64,000 bases of DNA, from contig NZ_JAFBCN010000001.1 in assembly GCF_016907755.1 (NCBI RefSeq), positions 2,046,001 through 2,110,000 of the forward strand. The letters are read 5' to 3'. This document shows, one piece after another, positions 1-10,687 of this stretch (position 1 is its first letter; every line of letters starts with the position of its first letter). The position numbers and the translations under genes are program-made. The notes beneath the pieces are model-generated. The model saw nothing but the letters and a program-made list of their open reading frames with translations. It had not been told where the DNA came from and ran no database searches. Source of the stretch: Cellulosimicrobium cellulans (lineage in GTDB: Bacteria; Actinomycetota; Actinomycetes; Actinomycetales; Cellulomonadaceae).

Positions 1-391
1 CCAGGGCTGGACCTGCCCCACGGCGCTCCCGGAGGGTTTCAGCGTGGTCGACGTCCGGGACGACGCCGCGCGCGGCGTCGTCGAGATCGACCTCGAGGCG
101 CCCGGCGGCGAGGCCGTGGTGCGCGAGCAGTCCGGTCTTCTGGACACGGCCGCGCTCGGCGGCGGGGAGACGTGGGACGTCGGCGGTCGCCAGGTGCACG
201 TGCTCTCCGTGGCGCCGTGGCACGTGGTCTGGCAGTCCGGCGACACGGTGATCGACGTCGTCGCGGACACGGAGCAGGAGACGGTTGCCGCCCTCGTGGC
301 GGCCTTCCCGGCACGTGACTACGATGCCGGGGTCCCGGCGCGCATCTCCCGGGGCTGGACGACCATGACAGGAGCGCTCGGCACCTCATGA
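1..391 (+). CDS. C-terminal part of a probable envelope-stress regulator (RseA/RseB type), partial
   Basis: The 5' end lies outside the window; the frame is open from base 2 and ends in TGA at 389-391, overlapping the next ATG (ATGA). The visible 129 residues have no membrane segment and look like a small extracytoplasmic domain: alternating beta-type strands, WHVVWQSGDTVIDVV in the middle and AALVAAFPA near the end. Position decides the guess: in actinobacteria the order sigE - anti-sigma factor - htrA - tatB is common, and htrA and tatB follow here. I infer the outer domain of an anti-sigma or RseB-like partner of an ECF sigma factor. The zinc-finger or TM part that would prove it is not in the window. 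Confidence 0.45.
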   Translation, partial: QGWTCPTALPEGFSVVDVRDDAARGVVEIDLEAPGGEAVVREQSGLLDTAALGGGETWDVGGRQVHVLSVAPWHVVWQSGDTVIDVVADTEQETVAALVAAFPARDYDAGVPARISRGWTTMTGALGTS

Positions 392-1821
392 CCGACCCCC
401 AGACCGGCCCGGAGCAGCCCGGGGCGCCCGACGCCGCGCGCAATCCGTTCGCGCCGCCGTCCGCCTACCGCAGCGTGCCGCCCGTCCCGCCGTCGGCCGG
501 CCCTGGCCCGGTCCCGCCCCCGCCGGGGGCGGTCGCCCCGCCCCCGGGCGTGCCACCGCAGCCGTCACCGGTCCCCGCCCCGGGTGCCACGGCAGGTCCC
601 TCTGACCCGTGGCAGACCCTGCGCTCGTTCGGCGAGCCCGAGCCGCCCTCGGCGCCGACGCGACCCGGCGGGTCGGTCGACCCGACGCTCGTCGGCGTCC
701 CGCGAGGCGCTGCCGGCCCGCCGACCCGACGCGGGCTGCGTCCCGCCGTGGTGGCGGGCGTCGCGGCGCTCGCGCTCGTCGCCGGCGCGCTCGGCGGCGT
801 CGTCGCCGACCGGTTCCTCGGGCAGGACACGCCCGGCCCGTACACCTCGGCCCTGCCGCCGGCGAGCGTCGAGCCGGGCGCGGACCGCCCTGCGGGCTCG
901 GTGGCGGACATCGCCGCCACGGTGCTGCCGAGCGTCGTCTCGCTCCAGGTCCGCGGGACCGACGGCGTCGCCACGGGGTCCGGCTTCGTCCTCCGCGAGG
1001 ACGGGTACATCCTCACGAACAACCACGTGGTCGCGGGGGCCGCCGACGGCGGGGACGTCGTCGTGCTGTTCTCCGACGGGCACGAGAGCCCGGCCGAGCT
1101 GGTCGGTCGGACCGTCGACTACGACCTGGCCGTCGTGAAGGTCGACGACTCGGGGCTCACGCCGCTCGCGCTCGGCGACTCCGACGCGGTCGTCGTCGGG
1201 GACCCCGTGGTCGCCGTCGGGGCCCCGCTGGGCCTCAACGGGACCGTCACCACGGGCATCATCAGCGCACTGAACCGTCCGGTCCAGGCCGGTGCCGCGG
1301 CCGAGACGGCGTTCATCAACGCGATCCAGACCGACGCGGCGATCAACCCGGGCAACTCCGGGGGCCCGCTCGTCAACGGGCGCGGCGAGGTCGTGGGCAT
1401 CAACTCCGCCATCGCCCAGCCGCCGGGCAGCCAGTCGGCGACCGGGAGCATCGGGCTCGGCTTCGCCATCCCGTCCAACCAGGCGCGCCGGACCGCGGAG
1501 CAGCTCATCGCCGACGGCGTCGCGACGTACCCGGTGATCGGCGTGCTGCTCGACCAGCGGTACCAGGGCGAGGGCGTCCAGGTGTCGACCGACTCGCAGT
1601 CCGGGACGCCCGCCGTCACGCCCGACGGCCCGGCCGACGCCGCCGGGATCCGGCCCGGGGACGTGATCCTCACCATCGACGGTCGGCCCGTCACGGAGTC
1701 GGACGAACTCATCGTCGCCATCCGGGCGAAGGCCCCGGGGGACGCCGTGACCCTGCGGGTCCGGACGGGCGACCAGGAGCGCGACGTCCGCGTCGTCCTC
1801 GACGAGGCCACGAGCGAGTAG
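388..1821 (+). CDS. htrA: Membrane-anchored S1C serine protease with PDZ domain (HtrA/DegP/PepD type)
   Basis: A 477-residue envelope quality-control protease. Residues 1-115 are a Pro/Gly-rich cytoplasmic tail; one TM helix spans about 119-141; a trypsin-like domain follows, then a PDZ domain at about 380-470 (PADAAGIRPGDVILTIDGRP). The triad is visible: His213 in TNNHVV, Asp246 in DYDLAVVKVD, Ser324 in NPGNSGGPL. The protease therefore faces the outside of the membrane, where this family degrades or refolds damaged secreted proteins. The ATG overlaps the preceding stop, and tatB follows after 9 bases, so the three are probably one transcript under sigma-E-type control, as in the mycobacterial sigE-rseA-htrA-tatB group. 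Confidence 0.93.
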   Translation: MTDPQTGPEQPGAPDAARNPFAPPSAYRSVPPVPPSAGPGPVPPPPGAVAPPPGVPPQPSPVPAPGATAGPSDPWQTLRSFGEPEPPSAPTRPGGSVDPTLVGVPRGAAGPPTRRGLRPAVVAGVAALALVAGALGGVVADRFLGQDTPGPYTSALPPASVEPGADRPAGSVADIAATVLPSVVSLQVRGTDGVATGSGFVLREDGYILTNNHVVAGAADGGDVVVLFSDGHESPAELVGRTVDYDLAVVKVDDSGLTPLALGDSDAVVVGDPVVAVGAPLGLNGTVTTGIISALNRPVQAGAAAETAFINAIQTDAAINPGNSGGPLVNGRGEVVGINSAIAQPPGSQSATGSIGLGFAIPSNQARRTAEQLIADGVATYPVIGVLLDQRYQGEGVQVSTDSQSGTPAVTPDGPADAAGIRPGDVILTIDGRPVTESDELIVAIRAKAPGDAVTLRVRTGDQERDVRVVLDEATSE

Positions 1822-1830
1822 TCTGTCGGC

Positions 1831-3901
<2,071 letters not shown>

Positions 3902-3911
3902 GGTTCGGGTC

Positions 3912-5066
3912 GTGACGTCGCCCCCGCCTGCCGCCCCCAGCGCCGTCAGGCGCACGAGGGAGCGCGTGGAGGTGCTCGTCGAGTGGTGGAAGGACAGCCG
4001 CCCGGGGCGCGCGACCTACCGCTACCTGTACGCACGCGGCGCGCTGCTGTGCGGCGGTATCGCCTACTCGGCGCTGTTCTCCCTCTTCGCCGCGCTGACC
4101 ATCGGCTACACCGTCTTCATGCGGGTCCTCGGTGGCAGCCAGGAGCTCATGGACGCCGTGTTCGGCGAGATCAACGAGCTCGTCCCCGGCCTCATCGCGG
4201 TTGACGGCGAGAACGGCGTGATCGACCCCGACCTCCTGCTGCTCAAGCCCGGGCTCAGCGTCACGAGCATCGTCGCCGGGGTCGTGCTGCTCTTCTCGGT
4301 CGTCTCCTTCATGTACCACCTGCGCGGCGCCGTCCGGACCATGTTCGGCGTCAGCGACGTCGGTCAGAGCCCCGTGCTCGCCCGGGCCCGCGCCCTCCTC
4401 GGCTTCTTCCTCCTGGCGCTGAGCATGCTCGTCTCCGCCGTCGCGAGCATCGCCGTCTCCTCGATCGGCTACCAGCTCCTGGAGGCGCTCGGGCTCTCCG
4501 GCGGACCCGCGATCCTCGTCACCGGAGCCGGCCTGGTGGTGAGCATCCTGCTCGACGCCCTGGTCGTCGTCGTGGTGGTCACGCTGCTGGCGGGCGTCCA
4601 CGTACGCCGCCGCGACCTGCTCGTCGGGTCGCTCACCGCAGCCGTCGCGTTCGGCGTGCTCCGCTACCTCGGGTCGTCGTTCGTCGCCGGCAGCGCCAGC
4701 AGGAACGCGCTCCTCGCCTCCTTCGCCGTCCTCGTCACGCTGCTCATCCTCGTCAACTTCACGGCGCGCATCCTCCTCGCGGTGTGCGCCTGGATGGCGA
4801 ACCCGCCGCGCCCGCCCGACCCCGAGCCCGACGGCCCCCGGCACGCCCGCGACGGCCGCCCCGAGCTCCCCGTGGTCGACGGCACCCCCACGACCGACGC
4901 CCGGCACGCGCGCGTCGCCCGCCACGCCGCGACCGAGGGCGCCGCGGGCTCCGTCGTCGTGGCCGCGTCGACGGAGGAACGCCTCCGCGCCGGGCAAGGG
5001 TCCGGCAGGCCCTGGAGCCCGATCGTCCGCGGCGTGCGCCGCGCACGCCTCCCACGCGGCGCGTAG
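3912..5066 (+). CDS. YihY/BrkB-family integral membrane protein
   Basis: A 384-residue membrane protein when started at GTG 3912; an ATG at 3876 in the same frame would overlap the previous gene by 26 bases and adds 12 Arg/Pro-rich residues, so 3912 is preferred. About six hydrophobic segments follow an amphipathic start (WWKDSRPGRATYRYLYARGA, then GGIAYSALFSLFAALTIGYT), which is the family signature. The tail of about 100 residues is polar and Pro/Arg-rich, presumably cytoplasmic. The family was once misnamed ribonuclease BN; its real function is unknown, with transport or lipid roles suggested. Confidence 0.85.
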   Translation: MTSPPPAAPSAVRRTRERVEVLVEWWKDSRPGRATYRYLYARGALLCGGIAYSALFSLFAALTIGYTVFMRVLGGSQELMDAVFGEINELVPGLIAVDGENGVIDPDLLLLKPGLSVTSIVAGVVLLFSVVSFMYHLRGAVRTMFGVSDVGQSPVLARARALLGFFLLALSMLVSAVASIAVSSIGYQLLEALGLSGGPAILVTGAGLVVSILLDALVVVVVVTLLAGVHVRRRDLLVGSLTAAVAFGVLRYLGSSFVAGSASRNALLASFAVLVTLLILVNFTARILLAVCAWMANPPRPPDPEPDGPRHARDGRPELPVVDGTPTTDARHARVARHAATEGAAGSVVVAASTEERLRAGQGSGRPWSPIVRGVRRARLPRGA

Positions 5067-5102
5067 CGCTCGACGTCTGCGTCGGGTTCGCGGTCGGGGT
5101 TT

Positions 5103-5219
5103 GGGTTTCGTGCCCGTTGGGTCGGGTCCGCGGTGGGGTCCGGGTTTCGTGCCCGTTGGGTGGGTCCGCCCGTGGATCCCGGTCTACTGCCCGCTGGGTC
5201 GGGTCCGCGGTGGGGTCGG
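5103..5219. repeat. Three tandem 39-nt units
   Basis: Units at 5103-5141, 5142-5180 and 5181-5219 are each 39 nt, with the pattern GGGTTTCGTGCCCGTTGGGT followed by CGGGTCCGCGGTGGGGTC. Units 1 and 3 match closely in the second half; unit 2 is the most diverged. Unit 3 runs into the structured repeat, whose second copy near 59751 is preceded by only one such unit. Confidence 0.8.
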
Positions 5220-5513
5220 ACCGTGTGCTTGGACTGGCGCACCGTCACCCTGGTCTTTCGGGCGGGGGTTCTAGGAGTGCGCCTCTGACGTCCTGCGCAC
5301 ACGGTCCGACCCCACCGCTCGTCCTGCCCGTCACCGCACGACCCGCGGCCTGGGTTCGGCGGACATGCTCGGCGAGGGCGCGCGGTCGAGCCACCGGTGG
5401 TGGGGCGGTTCCTGGCCGAGATGCGAGAAGTGGCCCCTGCGGGCCTCGTCCCCGGGGCCACTTCTCGCTACTCGTCACCACGCGCGGGCCTCTGGTGGTG
5501 GCGAGCTCGGCCG
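5192..5513. repeat. Structured dispersed repeat, copy A
   Basis: Two blocks, 5192-5349 and 5417-5513, match 59751-59908 and 59952-60049. Block 1 has about four mismatches in 158 nt without gaps. Block 1 contains a perfect 20-nt inverted repeat (5209-5228 with 5297-5316) and an inner 7-bp stem (5236-5242 with 5277-5283). Block 2 holds a perfect 15-bp stem (5423-5437 with 5454-5468, 16-nt loop). A minus-strand frame of 78 codons (GTG at 5481 to stop at 5245) is also shared with copy B. Confidence 0.88.
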
Positions 5514-5742
5514 TGAGGCAGAGCCCCAGGGGTCTGGGGGCTGGTGGAGTTCTGACCGGTGCGGGCTACCGGGAGCTGTCAGCGCTGGAAGGGGGCCGGG
5601 TCCGTGGGGCGCTGACGGCTTCGTCGGGGTGGGGAGCAACCCACGGGCGTGGCGCGTCGACCGGGTGACGGACGTGACCATGCAGGCAGCCCGACGCGGT
5701 CACGGCACGATCACGTGGACCGCGAAGACCCCGTACGCACGA

Positions 5743-5777
5743 CGCAGGGCGCCGACCGTGACGGTCGGCGCCCTGCG
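5743..5777 (-). terminator. Terminator-like hairpin after sdhB
   Basis: A perfect 15-bp GC-rich stem, CGCAGGGCGCCGACC paired with its complement, with a 5-nt loop, begins about 19 bases beyond the sdhB stop. No U-tract follows, which is usual in actinobacteria. The repeat hairpins lie further downstream and could serve the opposite direction. Confidence 0.75.
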
Positions 5778-5795
5778 TGCAGGACGTGCGAGGGA

Positions 5796-6563
5796 TCAGA
5801 AGGCGCGCGTGATCATCGCGCGCTTGACCTCCTGGATCGCCTTGGTGACCTCGATGCCGCGGGGGCAGGCCTCGGTGCAGTTGAAGGTCGTGCGGCAGCG
5901 CCACACGCCCTCCTTGTCGTTGAGGATCTCGAGGCGCTGCGTGGCGCCCTCGTCGCGGCTGTCGAAGATGAACCGGTGCGCGTTGACGATCGCGGCGGGG
6001 CCGAAGTACTGGCCGTCGGTCCAGAACACCGGGCACGACGAGGTGCACGCCGCGCACAGGATGCACTTGGTGGTGTCGTCGAAGCGCTCGCGCTGCTCGG
6101 CGGACTGGAGGCGCTCCTTGCTGGGCTCGTTCCCGGACGTGATGAGGAACGGCATGATCTCGCGGTAGGACGCGAAGAACGGCTCCATGTCCACGACGAG
6201 GTCCTTGACCACGGGCAGGCCCTTGATGGGCTCGACCGTGATGGGCTTGTCGGGGTTGACGTCCTTGAGCAGCGTCTTGCACGCGAGACGGTTGCGGCCG
6301 TTGATGCGCATCGCGTCGGAGCCGCACACGCCGTGCGCGCACGAACGACGGAACGTGAGCGAGCCGTCGTTCTCCCACTTGATCTTGTGGAGGGCGTCGA
6401 GCACGCGGTCGGTGCCGTGGGCCAGGACGGTGAACTCGTCCCAGTACGCGTCCTCGCCGTGCTCCGACTCGGGGAGGTAGCGCCGGATGCGGAGCGTGAC
6501 CTCGAACGAGGGGATCTCGCCGGCCTTGGCCTCGGGGGCGGGGCTCTCGAGTGTGGCAGTCAT
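5796..6563 (-). CDS. sdhB: Succinate dehydrogenase iron-sulfur subunit
   Basis: A 255-residue electron-transfer subunit linking the flavin of SdhA to quinone. All three cluster motifs are visible: [2Fe-2S] with Cys75, Cys80, Asp82/83 region and Cys95 (CAHGVCGSD pattern), [4Fe-4S] Cys167, 170, 173 and 177 (CILCAACTSSCP), and [3Fe-4S] Cys223, 229 and 233. Asp in the first motif is normal for SdhB. Start ATG at 6563 shares a base with the sdhA stop (TGATG). It is the last gene of sdhCDAB. Confidence 0.96.
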   Translation of the reverse strand: MTATLESPAPEAKAGEIPSFEVTLRIRRYLPESEHGEDAYWDEFTVLAHGTDRVLDALHKIKWENDGSLTFRRSCAHGVCGSDAMRINGRNRLACKTLLKDVNPDKPITVEPIKGLPVVKDLVVDMEPFFASYREIMPFLITSGNEPSKERLQSAEQRERFDDTTKCILCAACTSSCPVFWTDGQYFGPAAIVNAHRFIFDSRDEGATQRLEILNDKEGVWRCRTTFNCTEACPRGIEVTKAIQEVKRAMITRAF

Positions 6564-8395
6564 CAGTACTTCCGCTCCATGGGCTCGTACCGGGTCTGGG
6601 TGACGGGCTTGGAGCCCAGGGCGACCTTGTAGCCGTCGAACGCCTCGACGTGGTCGAAGTAGCCGGCGACGTGACCGTCGGCGACGTCGCTGGCCGACGT
6701 GGGGCGGCGGTACGCCATCGTGTGCAGCATGTAGTTGGCGTCGTCGCGGTTCGGGAAGTCCTCGCGGTAGTGGCCGCCGCGCGACTCCTTGCGGTTGATG
6801 GCCGCGACGACGGTGACCTCGGCGATGTCGAGCAGGAAGCCGAGCTCGATGGCCTCGAGCAGGTCGGTGTTGAACATCCGGCCCTTGTCCTGGACCGAGA
6901 CGTTCTTGTACCGCTTCTGCAGGTCGCGGATGTCCGCGAGGGCCTGGTTGAGCGACTCGCCGGTGCGGAACACCTGGGCGTTGGCGTCCATGGTCTCCTG
7001 CAGGGCCTTGCGCACGTCGGCGACGCGCTCGCCGTCGGGGCGGTTGCGCATCTCCTCGAGCTGCGCGATCACCGCCGCGGCGGGGTTCTCCGGGAGCTCG
7101 GTGTACGACGCCGTCGCGGCGTACGCGGCGGCCGTGCGGCCGGCACGCTTGCCGAAGACGTTGATGTCGAGCAGCGAGTTGGTGCCGAGGCGGTTGGAGC
7201 CGTGGACGCTGACGCACGCGACCTCGCCGGCGGCGTACAGGCCCTTGACGACGTTGTGGCTGTCGCGCAGGACCTCGGCCTCGACGTTGGTCGGGATGCC
7301 GCCCATCGCGTAGTGCGCGGTGGGGTACACGGGCACGGGCTCGGTGTACGGCTCGATGCCCAGGTAGGTCCGGGCGAACTCGGTGATGTCCGGGAGCTTC
7401 GCGTCGATGTGCGCGGGCTCGAGGTGCGTGAGGTCGAGCAGGACGTAGTCCTTGTTCGGCCCGGCGCCTCGACCCTCGCGGACCTCGTTCGCCATCGAGC
7501 GGGCGACGATGTCGCGCGGCGCGAGGTCCTTGATCGTGGGGGCGTAGCGCTCCATGAACCGCTCGCCGTCGGCGTTGCGGAGGATGCCGCCCTCGCCGCG
7601 CGCGGCCTCCGACAGGAGGATGCCGAGACCGGCGAGGCCCGTCGGGTGGAACTGGAAGAACTCCATGTCCTCCAGCGGCAGGCCGCGGCGGTACGCGAGG
7701 GCCATGCCGTCGCCCGTGAGCGTGTGCGCGTTCGACGTCGTCTTGAAGATCTTGCCCGCGCCGCCGGTGGCGAAGATGATCGCCTTCGCCTGGAAGACGT
7801 GGATCTCGCCGGTCGCCAGGTCGTACGCGACGACGCCGGTCGCGGTGACCGTCTCGCGGTCGGGGATCTCGCCCGTGGACAGGTCGTGGTCCGTGATGAG
7901 GTCGAGCACGTAGAACTCGTTGAAGAACTCGACGTCCTGCTTCACGCACTGCTGGTAGAGCGTCTGGAGGATCATGTGGCCGGTGCGGTCCGCGGCGTAG
8001 CAGGAGCGGCGCACCGCGGCCTCGCCGTGGTTGCGGGTGTGCCCGCCGAACCGGCGCTGGTCGATGCGACCCTCGGGCGTGCGGTTGAAGGGCAGGCCCA
8101 TGCGCTCGAGGTCGAGGACCGCGTCGATGGCCTCCTTGGCCATGATCTCCGCGGCGTCCTGGTCGACGAGGTAGTCGCCGCCCTTGACCGTGTCGAACGT
8201 GTGCCACTCCCAGTTGTCCTCCTCCACGTTCGCGAGCGCGGCGCACATGCCGCCCTGCGCGGCGCCCGTGTGGGAGCGCGTGGGGTACAGCTTGGAGATG
8301 ACGGCCGTGCGGACCTTGCCGGACGACTCCAGCGCCGCGCGCATCCCGGCGCCGCCTGCGCCGACGATGACGACGTCGTACTGATGGGTTTGCAT
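6563..8395 (-). CDS. sdhA: Succinate dehydrogenase flavoprotein subunit
   Basis: A 610-residue catalytic subunit that oxidises succinate to fumarate. The N-terminal FAD fold ([14 protein letters not shown]) is followed by SHTGAAQGG, whose His is the usual covalent FAD attachment site. HPTGL and the substrate-binding [13 protein letters not shown] segment are present. I chose the ATG at 8395, giving [12 protein letters not shown], because AGGAGG lies 11 bases before it and upstream residues look non-coding. It sits 65 bases after sdhD and overlaps sdhB by one base. Confidence 0.96.
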   Translation of the reverse strand: MQTHQYDVVIVGAGGAGMRAALESSGKVRTAVISKLYPTRSHTGAAQGGMCAALANVEEDNWEWHTFDTVKGGDYLVDQDAAEIMAKEAIDAVLDLERMGLPFNRTPEGRIDQRRFGGHTRNHGEAAVRRSCYAADRTGHMILQTLYQQCVKQDVEFFNEFYVLDLITDHDLSTGEIPDRETVTATGVVAYDLATGEIHVFQAKAIIFATGGAGKIFKTTSNAHTLTGDGMALAYRRGLPLEDMEFFQFHPTGLAGLGILLSEAARGEGGILRNADGERFMERYAPTIKDLAPRDIVARSMANEVREGRGAGPNKDYVLLDLTHLEPAHIDAKLPDITEFARTYLGIEPYTEPVPVYPTAHYAMGGIPTNVEAEVLRDSHNVVKGLYAAGEVACVSVHGSNRLGTNSLLDINVFGKRAGRTAAAYAATASYTELPENPAAAVIAQLEEMRNRPDGERVADVRKALQETMDANAQVFRTGESLNQALADIRDLQKRYKNVSVQDKGRMFNTDLLEAIELGFLLDIAEVTVVAAINRKESRGGHYREDFPNRDDANYMLHTMAYRRPTSASDVADGHVAGYFDHVEAFDGYKVALGSKPVTQTRYEPMERKY

Positions 8396-8460
8396 CGGGG
8401 TCGATGCCTCCTGGGAGAGAGCCGGGTGGAGCGAGAAGACGGGGGCGAGTTGCGGGGGTG

Positions 8461-8922
8461 CTAGGCCGTGCAGAACGACGCGAGCAGCTCGGCCGGCGCG
8501 TTCGCGGGGCACGGGTCGAACGTGAAGATCACGAGCGTGCCGAGGACCGTGACGATCGTGAAGGCGAGGTACAGCGCGAGCTTGAGGACGAGGCGAGTGC
8601 CGTCACGCTCGGCGTAGTCGTTGATGATCGTGCGCACGCCGTTGGTGCCGTGGAACATGGCCAGCCACAGCATGAGCAGGTCCCAGATCTGCCAGAACGG
8701 CGAGGCCCACTTGCCGGCGACGAAGCCGAAGTCGATCGCGTGCACGCCCTCGCCGACCATGAGGTTGACGAAGAGGTGCCCGAAGATGAGGACGATCAGC
8801 ACGACGCCGGAGGCGCGCATGAAGATCCAGCTGTACAGCTCGTAGTTGCTGCGCGTGGCCTTGCGGCGCTTGTACGGGTCGCGCGGGCTCGCGACCGCCG
8901 AGGCCGTGGTCGTGGTCGACAT
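8461..8922 (-). CDS. sdhD: Succinate dehydrogenase membrane anchor subunit SdhD
   Basis: A 153-residue anchor with three membrane helices (around [36 protein letters not shown] and [19 protein letters not shown]). HLFVNL and FHGTNGVR supply the His residues expected near heme b and quinone. The ATG shares a base with the sdhC stop (TGATG). With SdhC it holds the heme and quinone site and anchors SdhAB to the cytoplasmic face of the membrane. Confidence 0.9.
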   Translation of the reverse strand: MSTTTTASAVASPRDPYKRRKATRSNYELYSWIFMRASGVVLIVLIFGHLFVNLMVGEGVHAIDFGFVAGKWASPFWQIWDLLMLWLAMFHGTNGVRTIINDYAERDGTRLVLKLALYLAFTIVTVLGTLVIFTFDPCPANAPAELLASFCTA

Positions 8923-9305
8923 CAGTGCCCCCCTCCGAAGACGTTCATGAGGTGACGGGGCAGGAAGCCCGCCATCGTCACGACGAACAGGCCGACGACG
9001 ATCCACAGCATGGTGCGCTGGTACCGCGGGCCCTTGGCCCAGAAGTCGATGAGGATGATGCGGATGCCGTTGAAGGCGTGGAAGACGATGGCCGCGACCA
9101 GTCCCGCCTCGCCCAGGCCCATGATCGGCGTCTGGTACGTCCCGATGACGGCGTTGTAGGCCTCGGGCGAGACCCGGACGAGCGCCGTGTCGAGCACGTG
9201 GACGAGCAGGAAGAAGAAGATGAGCACGCCGGTCACGCGATGCGCGACCCACGACCACATGCCTTCACGGCCGCGGTAGAGCGTGCCAGCTGGTGCACTG
9301 GGCAC
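8922..9305 (-). CDS. sdhC: Succinate dehydrogenase cytochrome b556 subunit SdhC
   Basis: A 127-residue anchor with three helices and the motifs MWSWVAHRVTGVLIFFFLLVH and FHAFNGIRIILID. I chose GTG at 9305 (VPSAPAGTLYRGREGMWSW) rather than the longest frame to 9422: AGGAGG lies about 7 bases before it, and 127 residues is the usual length, whereas the extra 39 residues resemble nothing. It is the first gene of sdhCDAB, facing away from manC. Confidence 0.92.
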   Translation of the reverse strand: MPSAPAGTLYRGREGMWSWVAHRVTGVLIFFFLLVHVLDTALVRVSPEAYNAVIGTYQTPIMGLGEAGLVAAIVFHAFNGIRIILIDFWAKGPRYQRTMLWIVVGLFVVTMAGFLPRHLMNVFGGGH

Positions 9306-9538
9306 TTTGGGGGCCTCCTGTGGCGAGATCAGGGGGGAGATGTCACGTCCGGCCGTGGACCGGAACTCCCTCAGTCCGGACCGCGGGACCGTCGTCGGCA
9401 TCGGTCTCTGGGCTTCCACCATAGTGACATCGGCGTCATGATGCGGACCGTCGGAGGTGGCGGAACGCCCCTGCGCGGGGGGTTTGTGACTGATCCCACA
9501 GCCCGCGGGAGAACTGCGCGCCTCACTATGCTGCCCCC
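9306..9538. promoter_or_regulatory. Divergent promoter region between sdhC and manC
   Basis: This 233-nt gap must carry both promoters. Toward manC, TATGCT at 9527-9532 is a plausible -10 box only 6 bases from the ATG, implying a nearly leaderless message. Toward sdhC, the minus strand has TATGGT at about 9416-9421, leaving a leader of around 100 nt that contains the AGGAGG site. No convincing -35 box was found for either. Confidence 0.35.
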
Positions 9539-10687
9539 ATGGCCTCTTCGCCTCAGCCCTCCTCCGCCGCGCCCGCGGCGCCGATCCCCGGTTTCCACGC
9601 CGTCGTCCCGGCGGGAGGGGCGGGCACGCGGTTGTGGCCGCTGTCGCGCGCGGGATCGCCCAAGTTCCTGCTCGACCTCACGGGGTCGGGTCGCTCCCTC
9701 CTGCAGGCGACGGTCGACCGCCTGGTGCCGCTCGCGGGCGCGCAGGGCGTCGTCCTCGTCACGGGTGACCGGCACGTCGCCGCGGCGCGCACCCAGCTCC
9801 CGGGGCTGCCGGCCGAGAACGTGCTGGCGGAGCCGTCGCCGCGCGACTCGATGGCGGCGATCGGGCTCGCCGCCGCGGTCCTCGAGCAGCGGCACGGGGA
9901 CGTCGTCGTCGGCTCGTTCGCCGCGGACCAGGTCATCACGGGCCGGGACGCGTTCGAGTCGTCGGTCCGGGAGGCGGTGGAGGCGGCCCGCGCGGGCTAC
10001 GTCGTGACGATCGGCATCGCGGCGTCACGACCGTCGACGGCGTTCGGGTACGTCCACAGCGGCGCGCCGCTCGGCGTCGCGGGGGCGCCGAGCGCGCAGC
10101 ACGTGCGCGGCTTCACGGAGAAGCCGGACGCCGCGACCGCGCAGCGCTACCTCGCGTCCGGCGAGTACCGGTGGAACGCCGGCATCTTCATCGTGCGGTC
10201 CTCCGTGCTGCTGGGGCACCTCGCCGACCAGCGTCCCGAGCTGCACGACGGCCTGCGCGCGATCGCCGCCGTCTGGGACGGCCCGGACCGCGACCGCGTG
10301 CTCGCCGAGCGCTGGCCGGCGCTCGAGCGGATCGCGATCGACCACGCCGTCGCCGAGCCGGTCGCCGCGGTGGGCGGCGTGGCGGTGGTGCCCGGCACGT
10401 TCGGCTGGGACGACGTGGGCGACTTCAACTCGCTCGCCGCGCTGCTGCCCTCCGTCGACGGCGCGGGCTCGAAGGTCCTCGGCGACACGGGTCGGGTCGT
10501 GCGCCGGGAGAGCGCCGGGTCGGTGGTCGTGCCGGCGAGCGACCGGGTCGTCACGGTGCTGGGCCTCGACGACGTCGTCGTCGTGGACACCCCGGACGCC
10601 CTGCTCGTCACGACGCGGGCCCGCGCCCAGCAGGTGAAGTCGATGGTCGACACGGTGCGCGAGCTCGGGATGGACGAGCTCCTGTGA
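9539..10687 (+). CDS. manC: Mannose-1-phosphate guanylyltransferase
   Basis: Makes GDP-mannose from mannose-1-phosphate and GTP, for glycolipids, glycans and protein mannosylation. The 382-residue protein starts with a Rossmann nucleotidyltransferase core: VPAGGAGTRLWPLSR (GGAGTRLWP at 26-34) and SPKFLLDL, then TGDRH, GSFAADQVI, FTEKPD and WNAGIFIV. It lacks the C-terminal isomerase domain of bifunctional enzymes. GTGA overlap with the following amidohydrolase implies a shared transcript, although their chemistry is unrelated. Confidence 0.93.
   Translation: MASSPQPSSAAPAAPIPGFHAVVPAGGAGTRLWPLSRAGSPKFLLDLTGSGRSLLQATVDRLVPLAGAQGVVLVTGDRHVAAARTQLPGLPAENVLAEPSPRDSMAAIGLAAAVLEQRHGDVVVGSFAADQVITGRDAFESSVREAVEAARAGYVVTIGIAASRPSTAFGYVHSGAPLGVAGAPSAQHVRGFTEKPDAATAQRYLASGEYRWNAGIFIVRSSVLLGHLADQRPELHDGLRAIAAVWDGPDRDRVLAERWPALERIAIDHAVAEPVAAVGGVAVVPGTFGWDDVGDFNSLAALLPSVDGAGSKVLGDTGRVVRRESAGSVVVPASDRVVTVLGLDDVVVVDTPDALLVTTRARAQQVKSMVDTVRELGMDELL

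Larger units (their letters stand above)
5067..5795. other. Gene-free convergent region packed with repeats
   Basis: About 730 bases lie between the end of the YihY gene (+) and the end of sdhB (-). It holds three 39-nt tandem units (5103-5219), a structured dispersed repeat (5192-5513) and a terminator (5743-5777). I see nothing recognisable in 5514-5742. Open frames cross the area on both strands, but none has a ribosome-binding site or a family I recognise. Confidence 0.7.

Noticed and set aside
5796-6563. Asp in place of Cys in the [2Fe-2S] motif of SdhB.
   Set aside because: Escherichia coli SdhB also has Asp at this place; normal.
5796-8246. sdhB frame open upstream to 8246, suggesting an 816-residue protein.
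   Set aside because: The upstream part is the out-of-frame sdhA region; SdhB begins at ATG 6563 with normal length and family N-terminus.
9481-9532. TTGTGA at 9484 as a -35 box for manC.
   Set aside because: It is 37 bases from the -10-like TATGCT, far too distant for a sigma-70-type promoter.
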